A stretch of DNA of 64,000 nucleotides from Procambarus clarkii (Eukaryota; Arthropoda; Malacostraca; Decapoda; Cambaridae): the NCBI RefSeq assembly GCF_040958095.1, contig NC_091188.1:1506962-1570961 (forward strand), written 5' to 3'. Shown one piece after another: positions 1-8,561 of the stretch. The notes under the pieces are model-generated. The model had not been told where the DNA came from, did not search any database, and was given only the letters and a program-made list of their open reading frames with translations. The number at the start of each line of letters is the position of its first letter. Positions within the stretch are counted from its first letter, which is position 1. The translations under genes were made by a program, and so were the position numbers.

Positions 1-79
1 TTGTGTTCAGCTTCCATATGGTTATTAAAACAAAACCTCAAATTATTGGTTTTATTTAAATATCAGGACTGATAGTTTT

Positions 80-125
80 CGATTCACAATCTGAAATTCC
101 TGGTTCGAATCTCGGGCAGGACAGA
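80..125 (+). repeat. tRNA-like B-box remnant
   Basis: The segment contains GGTTCGAATCTCGGG, a good match to the pol III B box (T-arm) seen in tRNA-derived SINEs. No convincing A box is visible upstream, so this is probably an eroded SINE rather than a tRNA gene. Confidence 0.3.
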
Positions 126-251
126 ATGAGAAGAGCAAGTTTCAGGTAGACAGAAAACTTGAAAATCACTGCGAAAAGTGGGACCTCCTCACCTTGTGAT
201 ATACTGACGGTTTCTGCAAATATATAACTAAGACCCCATCAGCTGGAATTG

Positions 252-311
252 GGATTACGGGCTATTCATGCCCGTGCGACCTCTTGGATGGCTTAATCTT
301 AATTAATCAAT
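252..311 (+). mobile_element. SINE-2 copy with (AATC)n tail
   Basis: About 60 bp containing the hairpin ACGGGC...GCCCGT followed by a weaker second hairpin (GACCTCTTGGATGGC, matching GCCACC...GGTGGC in better copies) and ending in an AATC-rich tail. It is flanked by CTGGAATTG at 243-251 and 312-320, a 9-bp target-site duplication. Other copies, on the minus strand, lie at 14655-14712 and 18345-18530; the latter ends in three clean AATC units. Retroposition is inferred from the tail plus the target duplication. The family name is mine. Confidence 0.6.
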
Positions 312-320
312 CTGGAATTG

Positions 321-443
321 GGAGGCTAAAACCATAGCCCGTGCTTCTTGCCCCTCTCCTGTGCCAGGTAAGTTACGGGCTCTCCATAGCCCGTGCTACT
401 TGGAACTTGTTCCGAGTAGCTGAATCTATAACAACAACAACAG
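321..443 (+). mobile_element. SINE-1, longest copy, (AAC)n tail
   Basis: This is the longest SINE-1 copy in the window (about 120 bp). In order it has an upstream CCATAGCCCGTGCTTCTTG, a GCCAGGTAAGT segment, a first hairpin ACGGGCT/AGCCCGT, a second hairpin CTACTTGGAAC/GTTCCGAGTAG with one mismatch, and an (AAC)n tail. CTGGAATTG lies on both sides (312-320 and 444-452). The CCATAGCCCGTGCT motif occurs twice, so the element may have grown by internal duplication. Its flanking duplication is the same as that of the SINE-2 copy beside it. Confidence 0.65.
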
Positions 444-452
444 CTGGAATTG

Positions 453-644
453 AAAGCTTGCGTTTTTTTCATGTCAAGTCCTTGTGATATTAAGATTAAC
501 ATGAAGGAGTTTTGTGTACAGACTTCTTAAACGAAGCGAGGAGTCTGATACATTGTTTTATTGTTTAAATTGTTGAGAGTGACAGACTCCCGTTTTCTCT
601 TGTACACATCGTTCTCCCGTGTCCTTTAGCACCACTACTTGGCG
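453..644. other. Unassigned single-copy DNA
   Basis: Moderately AT-rich DNA with no coding signal, RNA gene or repeat that I recognise, except a short poly-T run near 466. Confidence 0.4.
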
Positions 645-795
645 GCTGGGATCATGCCACCTCATCCCCCCCAGAACACTCCCCCCGGGGACGATATCAT
701 GCCGCCCCTCGCCCCCCAGAACACTCCCCCCGGGGACGATATCATGCCGCCCCTCGCCCCCCAGAACACTCCCCCCAGGGGACAGGATCATGCCA
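645..795. repeat. 45-bp minisatellite, about 3 copies
   Basis: A C-rich 45-bp unit containing CCAGAACACTCCCCCCGGGG and GACGATATCATGCC is repeated about three times. Because 45 is a multiple of three and the unit lacks stops, it is open on both strands. Those open frames are repeat artefacts, not genes. Confidence 0.85.
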
Positions 796-1013
796 CCAAC
801 AGACACAGACGACACTCTTCGTCTTCATAATGGCACCAGAGGGAGAGATTGGTCACCCATATTGATTGTGTCAATTAGATTATGTTCCGAAGCTCATTAA
901 GGACACCAGAGAGACTTTGCTGGGGAGATTTTCGGGGCGTAGGGTGGTGGGGGAAGGTGGGAGCAGGCTTCCAAGCAGGGGGAGACACGTGGGAGCAAAG
1001 GGAGAGAGGAAAA

Positions 1014-1526
1014 GGGTAGGATAGTAGGGGGGCTATGGACCTCCCCTACTGACGGGTAGGATAGTAGGGGGCTATGGACCTCCCCTACTGACGGGTAGGA
1101 TAGTAGGGGGCTATGGACCTCCCCTACTGACGGGTAGGATAGTAAGGGGCTATGGACCTCCCCTACTGACGGGTAGGATAGTAAGGGGCTATGGACCTCC
1201 CGTACTGACGGGTAGGATAGTAGGGGGCTATGGACCTCCCCTACTAACGGGTAGGATAGTAGGGGGCTATGGACCTCCCCTACTGACGGGTAGGATAGTA
1301 GGGGGCTATGGACCTCCCCTACTGACGGGTAGGATAGTAGGGGGCTATGGACCTCCCCCTACTGACGGGTAGGATAGTAGGGGGGCTATGGACCTCCCCT
1401 ACTGACGGGTAGGATAGTAGGGGGCTATGGACCTCCCCTACTGACGGGTAGGATAGTAGGGGGCTATGGACCTCCCCTACTGACGGGTAGGATAGTAGGG
1501 GGCTATGGACCTCCCCTACTAACGGT
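1014..1526. repeat. 39-bp minisatellite, about 13 copies
   Basis: The 39-bp unit contains GGTAGGATAGTAGGGGGCTA and TGGACCTCCCCTACTGAC. About thirteen nearly identical head-to-tail copies differ by single substitutions (GTAAGG for GTAGGG, CTAACG for CTGACG) and one- or two-base length changes in the G run. High homogeneity suggests recent expansion or ongoing homogenisation. The antisense frame here is a by-product. Confidence 0.95.
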
Positions 1527-2300
1527 CCATTCACCACACCGACATCACTCTGCTTCGCTCAAATTGACTCGAGGCGATGGTAATCTTGAGGCCTCAGACA
1601 TGTCACATAACAAAGGCCTTCACTGGGGGCTTCTTGCAAGGCTGAAGACGATTAAGTTGTGGTAGAAACATCACCTTACTGGGAGATGGTTGCCACAAAT
1701 GTCACTCTTAAGAGGCGTTCACCTCACACGTTGACAGTGTCAACACCAACTTGTTGTGACCGTTGCTGCAAACTTGTTAACTGTTGCTTTGTTTACCTGT
1801 AAACTAGCTAATGGGCGGTGCTGTGGGGGGGGGGAGGTGTTGTTACATGTGTTAAATGACAAAATTTCCCATTCTCCTGCCGACATTTTTGCATGTTCTT
1901 CACTGCCCTTGAACTATATGTTTAATAACACTTCTCTAACCCTGTCCATGGAGGACAGAAGAAAATGTATATATGCTGGTTAGCACTGTAAATGTGTGGC
2001 CACGTCTGTGGTAGAAAATAATAATAATAAAAAAAAAAAACTGCGATAAGTTACAGGAACAACAGGGAAGAATTAGAATAATTAATGATAAAAAACGCAT
2101 TCTGCGTAGGCTGAGAACAAACTTGTGTCGTGAGAACTCGAGGTGTTATGGTGTGTTGACTCAAAGGTCACAGTAGCGCCACAGTAGAGCCTCACGGTAG
2201 CGTCAGCGTCACCGTAGAGCCAAGAGAGCGCCAGGGGTCGTAGTGTTAGCGCAGCGAGGCGTGACAGACACCATCAGCAGCAGCGTGCCCCTCGTCACGC
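1527..2300. other. Unassigned DNA with poly-A/AAT stretch
   Basis: No supported gene. A 75-codon open frame at 1756-1983 has no recognisable domain and no splice or promoter context. An AATAATAAT run plus poly-A lies at about 2018-2040. Confidence 0.4.
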
Positions 2301-2400
2301 ATATTTGCCTCCACAACAAAGCAATATATAAGTGGACGGCCGCTGCTGTGTAGGACTCGTCAGCTCCTCAGACCCACCAGGTCACCGTCGACAGTGAGAC
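2300..2400 (+). promoter_or_regulatory. Candidate TATA-type core promoter
   Basis: TATATAAG at 2325-2332 sits in GC-rich DNA. About 30-37 bp downstream is CTCGTCAGCTC, which resembles an arthropod initiator (TCAG at 2360-2363). This spacing is close to that of a TATA/Inr promoter. Downstream I cannot find a first exon with a convincing signal peptide: the first ATG (2489) opens only a 16-codon frame before a stop. A chance match, or the promoter of a gene whose exons lie elsewhere, are both possible. Confidence 0.2.
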
Positions 2401-2594
2401 GCCGCCAGCGGCCCCTGTCACGTCCTGCTGGCGGTCACCTGCCACGAGTACCCGAGGCTGAGGGCGAGTGAATAGAGGTAGTGAGGACATGAGGTGGATG
2501 AGGAACGGGGGGGAGGAGAGTGAGAGTCTGGAGATTTAGCGGAAGCTGAACGCGAGAGCCGGAAGCGCCAATGAGCAGCGGCCGAGGGTCATGA

Positions 2595-2935
2595 CGCCCT
2601 GGGTGACGCCACACGTCGTTCTGACGCTCTGGGTGACGCCACACGTCGTTCTGACGCTCTGGGTGACGCCACACGTCGTTCTGACGCTCTGGGTGACGCC
2701 ACACGTCGTTCTGACGCTCTGGGTGACGCCACACGTCGTTCTGACGCTCTGAGTGACGCCACACGTCGTTCTGACGCTCTGGGTGACGCCACACGTCGTT
2801 CTGACGCTCTGGGTGACGCCACACGTCGTTCTGACGCTCTGAGTGACGCCGCACGTCGTTCTGACGCTCTGAGTGACGCCACACGTCGTTCTGACGCTCT
2901 GAGTGACGCCACACGTCGTTCTGACGCCCTGAAGC
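2595..2935. repeat. 30-bp minisatellite, about 11 copies
   Basis: The exact 30-bp unit contains GACGCCACACGTCGTTCTGA then CGCTCTGGGT. Variation is nearly confined to one position (GGGTGACG versus GAGTGACG) and one ACACGT to GCACGT change. The minus strand is open in all three frames because the unit is a multiple of three and stop-free, so none of these frames is evidence for a protein. Confidence 0.95.
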
Positions 2936-2944
2936 AAGGGGGGG

Positions 2945-3165
2945 GGGGTAGGGAAGGGAACTATCAGGAGAATGTGCCAAGCCGTTACGACTATATAGCA
3001 CTTGGAAGGGATAATTTGGGATGGGACGGGGAGGGGTGGAAGGGGAAGGGGGTGAAAAGGAATAGTGCCCAGCCACTTGGACGGTCGGGAATTGAACACG
3101 GGCCTGCATGAAGCGAGCCCATCCCTTTACCGTCCAGACCAATGTAATGCTCTTACTCAACCACA
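2945..3165 (-). mobile_element. SINE-3 copy (tRNA-derived)
   Basis: On the minus strand the copy has CTGGACGGTAAAGGG (A-box-like) and, after CATGCAGG, a B-box-like GTTCAATTCC, followed by CCAAGTGGCTGGGC and a body with TATATAGTCG and CCTGATAGTTCC. Closely similar copies occur at 8105-8232 and 44042-44255, all on the minus strand. Shared order of A box, B box and body defines a tRNA-derived SINE family; the name SINE-3 is mine. Confidence 0.6.
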
Positions 3166-3189
3166 CCTGTAAGACCAACCCATGTTTCA

Positions 3190-3369
3190 TATTCCTTTTC
3201 TGTCAGCCTCTTCCTTGTCATCCCTTTTCCTTCTTGCCTTTCCTCGTCATCCTTTTCCATCCTCGTCATGGTCTTGCTGTTTCCGCGTCCTTTTCTTTCA
3301 GTTCCTTTCATTATCTACCTCCATTCCATCTTGTCTTTTACCCTATCCCTTTAGCCTTTTTTGGCATGG
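3190..3369. other. Pyrimidine-rich leader to minisatellite
   Basis: Strongly C/T-rich plus strand with no coding signal beyond low-complexity open frames. Confidence 0.5.
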
Positions 3370-3757
3370 GGTCTGACTCTCCTCTTCTGTTCCGTTGTCG
3401 TCTCTGGGTCTGACTCTCCTCTTCTGTTCCGTTGTCGTCTCTGGGTCTGACTCTCCTCTTCTGTTCCGTTGTCGTTTCTTGGGCCTGACTCTCCTCTTCT
3501 GTTCCGTTGTCGTCTCTGGGCCTGACTCTCCTCTTCTGTTCCGTTGTCGTCTCTGGGCCTGACTCTCCTCTTCTGTTCCGTTGTCGTCTCTGGGCCTGAC
3601 TCTCCTCTTCTGTTCCGTTGTCGTCTCTGGGCCTGACTCTCCTCTTCTGTTCCGTTGTCGTCTCTGGGCCTGACTCTCCTCTTCTGTTCCGTTGTCGTCT
3701 CTGGGCCTGACTCTCCTCTTCTGTTCCGTTGTCGCCTCTGGGCCTGACTCTCCTCTT
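3370..3757. repeat. 37-bp minisatellite, about 10.5 copies
   Basis: The unit contains TGACTCTCCTCTTCTGTTCC then GTTGTCGTCTCTGGGCC. Since 37 is not a multiple of three, successive units are read in different frames, yet the minus strand stays open in two frames and yields a charged repetitive peptide. One unit is longer by a base (TTTCTTGGGCC). The polypurine/polypyrimidine bias could favour unusual DNA structure. Confidence 0.95.
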
Positions 3758-4125
3758 CAAGGTGTCGCACTTGTACATTTGTCTACCAATTCCACTTCTC
3801 TGATCTACCGACTCCTCTCTACGCTCTCCCTAGTCTATTTCATCTCATCTCGGTGCCTCCTCCTTGCTATATCTTGTTTCCATCTCACAATACCATTTCT
3901 AGTCCCTTTCCTGCTTTATTGTGGGCTTCTCCTGCTCTCTCATTTATCCATCGCTCTCTCTCTTATATCATCGTCTCTACTGCTCCTTTATCAATGTCCC
4001 GTCTTCTATTCTTACACTATTCTTGCCCTTTCACTACTTATCCTCGCTCTCTCCTCTATTCGCACCCCACCCTTCCCATCTCACTGCCCTCTCCACACTC
4101 ATTCCGGTGTTGATGCCGTAATTCT
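3758..4125. other. Pyrimidine-rich DNA
   Basis: Low-complexity C/T-rich plus strand following the 37-bp array. Open frames here encode Leu/Ser/Pro-rich low-complexity peptides, and I regard them as non-coding. Confidence 0.5.
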
Positions 4126-4129
4126 CATC

Positions 4130-4570
4130 GGGTGCCCATTATCCGGCCCCTCCCGAGTGCTTTCACACCAGCGGCCGCAAGACAGACTGTTCGGTGCTTC
4201 CGGAGGGCGCGTGGCCGCCCCCTCCTTGGTTTGTCTTGCGGCGCCGCCTCGCTCCGCCGGACAAACATTCCCAACCGCCTCAGATCCCTTCGTATTATTT
4301 CTCCATAACCAGTCACCTGCCCATTGACGGTGAGCCGCAGAATAGCTTTTCAGCGAGTTATGAGCGAGTATTGCGCACCGTTGTTGAAGGGGGAGAGTGA
4401 TGTTTCATTAAGGGAACCAAAAACGGAGCTCACTAGGTGGTAACCGCTGGTCTCCGCGCGTTGCCAACTTCCGTTTCCCGATTCGGTCCGTTTTCTTTGA
4501 GGCGCGCGTCATTGCGCGCGAGCAATCGATAAGCCGCCTTTGTGTGAAGTCATTTGGCGGGAAATATGGG
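4130..4570. promoter_or_regulatory. CpG-rich region with ETS, DRE-like and E2F motifs
   Basis: The stretch is visibly CpG-rich compared with its flanks. It contains ACTTCCG (ETS-type) near 4467, ATTGC...GCAAT flanking GCGCGA near 4512-4527, AATCGATAA near 4524 (close to the DRE consensus TATCGATA), and TTTGGCGGGAAA at 4553-4564, whose reverse complement is the full E2F consensus TTTCCCGCCAAA. An inverted repeat GCCGCAAGACA / TGTCTTGCGGC lies at about 4171-4242. E2F plus DRE together is typical of arthropod replication-gene promoters, but I find no exon beside it. Confidence 0.3.
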
Positions 4571-4959
4571 AAACTCAGAACCCTCTTTCCCCCTCTACCC
4601 ATAACCGCCCCCTCCCCCAAACGACATCTCTCTGTTTGGTTATTTATTCATGGATATCTCGTCTATTCTGTATCTTTTCCGTTATCTCCAAGTATACAGG
4701 AAGCGAACATAATATTTATTCACTAGAGGTGTCTGAACAATAGTTTCGTTAGGTGTACATCGGAAGGGAGAAGGCCGAGGGGCGGTGCTGCACGGCGGGT
4801 CACAGGGAGGGCGAGGGGGAGAGCCAATTGTCAGGCGACGAGATTTTGATATTCTGTTTATGAAGTGCGGACCTTTGATGAACACGGCCGGTGCCTAATG
4901 TGAGGGAAAATCGTCGCCCTGCCGAGGAACTGGAAGTTGATGAACACTGTTGCCTCCGT

Positions 4960-5231
4960 GTTCCCACAGCCACTGTGGGTGTGTGGGTAGTCCAGCTCCC
5001 ACACGCCCAGACACTGTGGGAGTTTTGCTAGACCAACACCCACACTCTCAGACGCTGTGGGAGTGTGACTATAGCTGTGTTTACACTCCCAGACACTGTG
5101 GGAGTGTGGTTATAGCTGTGTTTACACTCCCAGACACTGTGGGAGTGTGGTTATAGCTGTGTTTACACTCCCAGACACTGTGGGAGTGTGGTTATAGCTG
5201 TGTTTACACTCCCAGACACTGTGGGAGTGTG
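4960..5231. repeat. 41-bp minisatellite with internal hairpin, about 5-6 copies
   Basis: The unit is CACTCCCAGACACTGTGGGA followed by GTGTGGTTATAGCTGTGTTTA. Each unit contains the hairpin CACTCCCA/TGGGAGTG. The first copies (4970-5060) are more diverged and the last four nearly identical. Confidence 0.9.
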
Positions 5232-5389
5232 GCCTATCTCTCTTGTCATATTTTCGTTATTTTACCATAGAACTCCAGTAGATTTATTAGGCATGATTTC
5301 TCTTCCCTGAAGTCGTGTTGGTCTTGCTAAACAAGTCATCTCTGGATGATTACTCTTTCGAGAACTGTGCAAGGAATGCTTTGTTGTGC

Positions 5390-5480
5390 TTACGGGGGTT
5401 GAGCTTCAGCTCTTTGGTCCCTCCTCCCGAGTGTTTGGGTGGCCGTGTGTGTGATTACTTAGAGCCTTTCACCTAGATGT
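5390..5480 (-). mobile_element. LINE 3' tail fragment
   Basis: On the minus strand this reads GGAGGGACCAAAGAGCTGAAGC followed by a CCCCCGTAAGCACAAC tail. The same block (GGCGGGACCAAAGAGCC, then AACCCCCGCAAGCACAA, then CTAGGTGAGT) recurs at 16095-16220, 48880-49005, 49790-49830 and 52380-52440. Two of these follow LINE C-terminal coding fragments, so the block marks the 3' end of that LINE family. Confidence 0.55.
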
Positions 5481-5635
5481 GCTTGTAAGTGTCCAGTAAC
5501 GGCTGCTCTTAAGTCCCTCCTGTTGTCCATTATTTTAATTCTGTTATTCGTTTTTCAAATCGCTGAGTTGTAGAGAGTTCAGAGCCGGTAAATGAACATA
5601 TTGGCCGGGATAATGTGTAATATGTTGACTGGTAC

Positions 5636-6149
5636 GAGGCCAGGTGCTGAGACTGGCCATAGTCTGACACGAGGCCAGGTGCTGAGACTGGCCATAGTCT
5701 GACACGAGGCCAGGTGCTGAGACTGGCCATAGTCTGACGCGAGGCCAGGTGCTGTGACTGGCCATAGTCTGACACGAGGCCAGGTGCTGTGACTGGACAT
5801 AGTCTGGCACGAGGCCAGGTGCTGAGACTGGCCATAGTCTGGCGCGAGGCCAGGTGCTGAGACTGGCCATAGACAGACACGAGGCCAGGTGCTGAGACTG
5901 GCCATAGTCTGACACGAGGCCAGGTGCTGAGACTGGCCATAGTCTGACACGAGGCCAGGTGCTGTGACTGGCCATAGTCTGACACGAGGCCAGGTGCTGA
6001 GACTGGCCATAGCCTGACACGAGGCCAGGTGCTGAGACTGGCCATAGTCTGACACGAGGCCAGGTGCTGTGACTGGCCATAGTCTGACACGAGGCCAGGT
6101 GCTGAGACTGGCCATAGTCTGACACGAGGCCAGGTGCTGTGACTGACAA
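5636..6149. repeat. 35-bp minisatellite, about 14.7 copies
   Basis: The unit is CGAGGCCAGGTGCTGAGACT then GGCCATAGTCTGACA. Variation is limited to CTGAG/CTGTG, GACA/GGCA/GGCG and one CAGACAC unit. The minus strand is open in three frames across the whole array, giving the same peptide in rotating register; this is a consequence of the stop-free unit. Confidence 0.95.
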
Positions 6150-6464
6150 GTTATTTAGCTCGTCGCGCTCAATTTATTCAATAACAGACAACGAAGATTT
6201 CAAGATAGGTCTGATTTCTACCAGACCAGAGACGAAACGGTCTGCCAATAGTCTTCCTGAAATATGTTTAACATTGCTTAAACAGAATTGTTTTTAATTG
6301 TATCGGTTTGAAAACATTAATGATAACGGTTATTAATCTGTTGTAAAATATATAAAGAAATGAAAAATATTTTTGAAAAGTATTACATAAAGGACATCTG
6401 GCCTCGCCATACATTAGGCCTCAGAACTCGTGAGTTAAGACTAGTAGATGTTTTGGTGATGAGG

Positions 6465-6545
6465 CTTTTTGGTCAGCCTCTGGAGGGCAGTTAAAGCCAC
6501 GTGGGCTTACTGACCAACCAGCAAGAATACTTAAATCCTGGACAT
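6465..6545 (-). repeat. Dispersed repeat E, minus copy
   Basis: It contains a GGTCAGCCTCTGGAGGGCAGTTAA block and then CTGACCAACCAGCAAGAATAC. In plus orientation the family reads roughly CAGGACTAAAGTGTACTTGC, GGTCAGCAAGC, then CCTTAATAACCCTCCAGAGG. Related copies are near 28322, 35768, 41780, 42215 and 50610. Confidence 0.45.
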
Positions 6546-6838
6546 AGTCCAGGACTAAATTAGGTTATTGATGTTCTTAACATAGTCCTGGACTAAATTA
6601 GGTTATTGATGTCCTTAACATAGTCCTGGATTAAATTAGGTTATTGATGTCCTTAACATAGTCCTGGACTAAATTAGGCTATGGATGTCCTTAACATAGT
6701 CCTGGACTAAATTAGGTTATTGATGTCCTTAACATAGTCCTGGACTAAATTAGGCTATGGATGTCCTTAACATAGTCCTGGACTAAATTAGGCTATGGAT
6801 GTCCTTAACATAGTCCTGGACTAAATTAGGCTATTGAT
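6540..6838. repeat. 38-bp minisatellite, about 8 copies
   Basis: The unit contains CATAGTCCTGGACTAAATTA followed by GGTTATTGATGTCCTTAA. Its first unit overlaps the end of dispersed repeat E, so the array may have arisen from repeat E sequence (the motif CCTGGACTAAA is close to CAGGACTAAA in that repeat). Confidence 0.95.
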
Positions 6839-6849
6839 ATATTCACATC

Positions 6850-7490
6850 CTAGTAGCGGGTATACCTTTTGGAATACATGTATACCTTAGTGCGTGTGGA
6901 CGGGGTAACTAAGTATGTATATATAATGTCTGCGATCCTTATGATGAAAAGAACTAAGTATACAATATAATATTTTCTTATAAACTAATCTTTTATTATC
7001 GGAAATCGAAACATTAATGACCATTACGCGTGAACAGCCTAGTTATTCAACGCTAAACGACTCTCTTTCATCTACATTTTATGTTTATTATTTACCGGCT
7101 TTGTTAAGTTACTGTACTGCTAAAATAAAATCATAACGTATTATATATTTAACGATTTTTTTTTATCGATTTATATAAGGAAAGAGTATCATGGCTTTAC
7201 CTTCTGAGGCAAAGGTACGTATAAAAAAATAATGATTTTATGGTTTCCAAAATGTGAAAAATGATAGAGGTCTTCTAGCGTAACAGTATTCAGTTATTTC
7301 CTGTTCCTTAAGAGTCATGACGGAGGTGTAGGACGCTCCAATACTGCCGACTTGGTGGTCACCGTCTTGATTAGTTAACATTCTGTCCTTCTTATGAGGA
7401 TAAAGTTAAGGTAAAGCACACTTAAGTGAATGAAAGCAGCCTTGGGCTCGCTCATCACCCACCGTGATCACTTGGCCATGATGGAACAAT
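6850..7490. other. AT-rich unassigned DNA
   Basis: No gene, RNA or recognisable repeat. Confidence 0.4.
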
Positions 7491-7494
7491 TAGC

Positions 7495-7640
7495 GTGGGG
7501 CCCGTAGAGCCCTCGCCGCCCAATATGGCGTCGCGGCGGGAGACTCGCCCCCCAGCGGAGCCTCGCGGAAACTCGGTTACGCGTCGCGCGGCGGGAGTCG
7601 GGCCCGTCCTTCTACCTTACGGCCCGTTCGCTGCCCGGCT
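7495..7640. promoter_or_regulatory. CpG-rich patch with YY1-like motif
   Basis: A short, sharply bounded CpG-rich stretch between AT-rich flanks. It includes CAATATGGCGTCGCGGCGGG, which contains an ATGGCG core like the YY1 site, plus several CGCGGC runs. Such a patch could be a TATA-less promoter or just a GC-rich relic; no exon is visible nearby. Confidence 0.2.
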
Positions 7641-7839
7641 AATTGATTAACGAGACAGTGTTAGAAAATAATCCAGTTTGGAGAAGAGGATTGATGTCAA
7701 GAAGGCTGGATGGCCATGTGGTGAGCTGGCTGACGACCTCGTGGTAGTGAAGGAACACGATTAATAGGATATAAAGCTTCTCTGAGGCAGCTGGCCCGTG
7801 GTGGGGCGCCCGCAGCACCTCTTCCTGAACACCATAAGT

Positions 7840-7921
7840 CGTTTCGGTCCGTCCTGGACCATTCTCAAGTCGATTGTCTCGAGACAATCGACTTGAGAAT
7901 GGTCCAGGACGGACCGAAACG
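7840..7921. repeat. 82-bp perfect palindrome of repeat family H
   Basis: Two 41-bp arms meet with no spacer at 7880/7881 (centre TCTCGAGA). Each arm is one copy of a dispersed repeat in opposite orientation, containing TTGAGAATGGTCCAGGACGG and ACCGAAACG. The right-hand copy continues as CGTCGTCTCTTCACCTTCTA and GTGTGTGGTCTGGTCA to about 8000. Confidence 0.95.
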
Positions 7922-8010
7922 TCGTCGTCTCTTCACCTTCTAGTGTGTGGTCTGGTCATCATACTTTAGCCACGTTATTGTGACTCATCGCCTGCATCAC
8001 AAGTCGACCC
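7881..8010 (+). mobile_element. Repeat family H copy (GGACCGAAACG family)
   Basis: A dispersed repeat that reads CGACTTGAGAATGGTCCAGG, ACGGACCGAAACGTCGTCGT, CTTCTAGTGTGTGGTCTGGT, then GCCACGTTATTGTGACTCAT. Other full or partial copies are at 14382-14455, 18288-18335 and 26677-26780; its distal GCCACGTTATTGTGACT block also occurs alone at 9050 and 30226. It contains a strong hairpin GGTCC-AGGAC-GGACC directly followed by GAAACG-TCGT-CGTC, resembling the 3' half of a hammerhead ribozyme. Confidence 0.55.
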
Positions 8011-8104
8011 ATGACGCTAGAGTTGTTAAGCCGCCGATACTTCAACCCATTCTCATAAAGGGCCAAATGCTTGTTAATCCTCTTGCCAATCCTCCTGTTA
8101 TTGA

Positions 8105-8232
8105 ATGGATGAACATTTTAGGATAAAATAAAGGATAGGAATGGTGCCCAACCACTTGGATGGTTGGGGATTGATCGCCGATCTGCAAGAAGCGAGGCCG
8201 TCGCTCTACCGTCCAGTCCAAGTGGTTGGGAT
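8105..8232 (-). mobile_element. SINE-3 copy (tRNA-derived)
   Basis: On the minus strand, CTGGACGGTAGAGCGACGGC is the A-box region and GCGATCAATCC the B-box region, followed by CCAAGTGGTTGGGCACC. CCAACCACTTGG and CCAAGTGGTTGG stand at the two ends as inverted blocks. It is shorter than the copies at 2945 and 44042. Confidence 0.6.
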
Positions 8233-8560
8233 GTTAGAAGGCAAGAGTGTTTAACAATTTACTGTACTTCTCCAAAATAATGAAATTAAATATGAAGGTT
8301 TCTCCAAGCAGTCTCAGTTTAGTGTCTTAATGCTTTTAATATCTGTTGCTTCCCAACCTCTATCAAAACAGTCTTTCACTAGTTCTATGACGAGTGATTC
8401 AATGAATCTCTATACAGTTCATTGCGTCATCCCATACGTATGAAGAACATATCTGAACATGTGAAGAATAATCACAATGAAAAATCATTATTTCAGAGCA
8501 TGAAGAACCTCAAAGCTCCACAACTAGAACTCGATTACAATGTCGAAATAAACGAAGTAG
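8233..8560. other. Unassigned AT-rich DNA
   Basis: Nothing recognisable in this interval. Confidence 0.4.
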
Positions 8561-8561
8561 G

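Noticed and set aside
2435-3190. 251-codon frame on the minus strand
   Set aside because: Most of it is the 30-bp minisatellite; the ends read into SINE-3 and simple sequence. Other frames of the same strand are open too.
5530-6149. Three overlapping minus-strand frames of 178-201 codons
   Set aside because: A 35-bp stop-free repeat produces the same rotating peptide in all frames.
5636-6149. Considered a CRISPR-like array
   Set aside because: Units are contiguous and nearly identical, with no unique spacers between conserved repeats. The same applies to the other tandem arrays.
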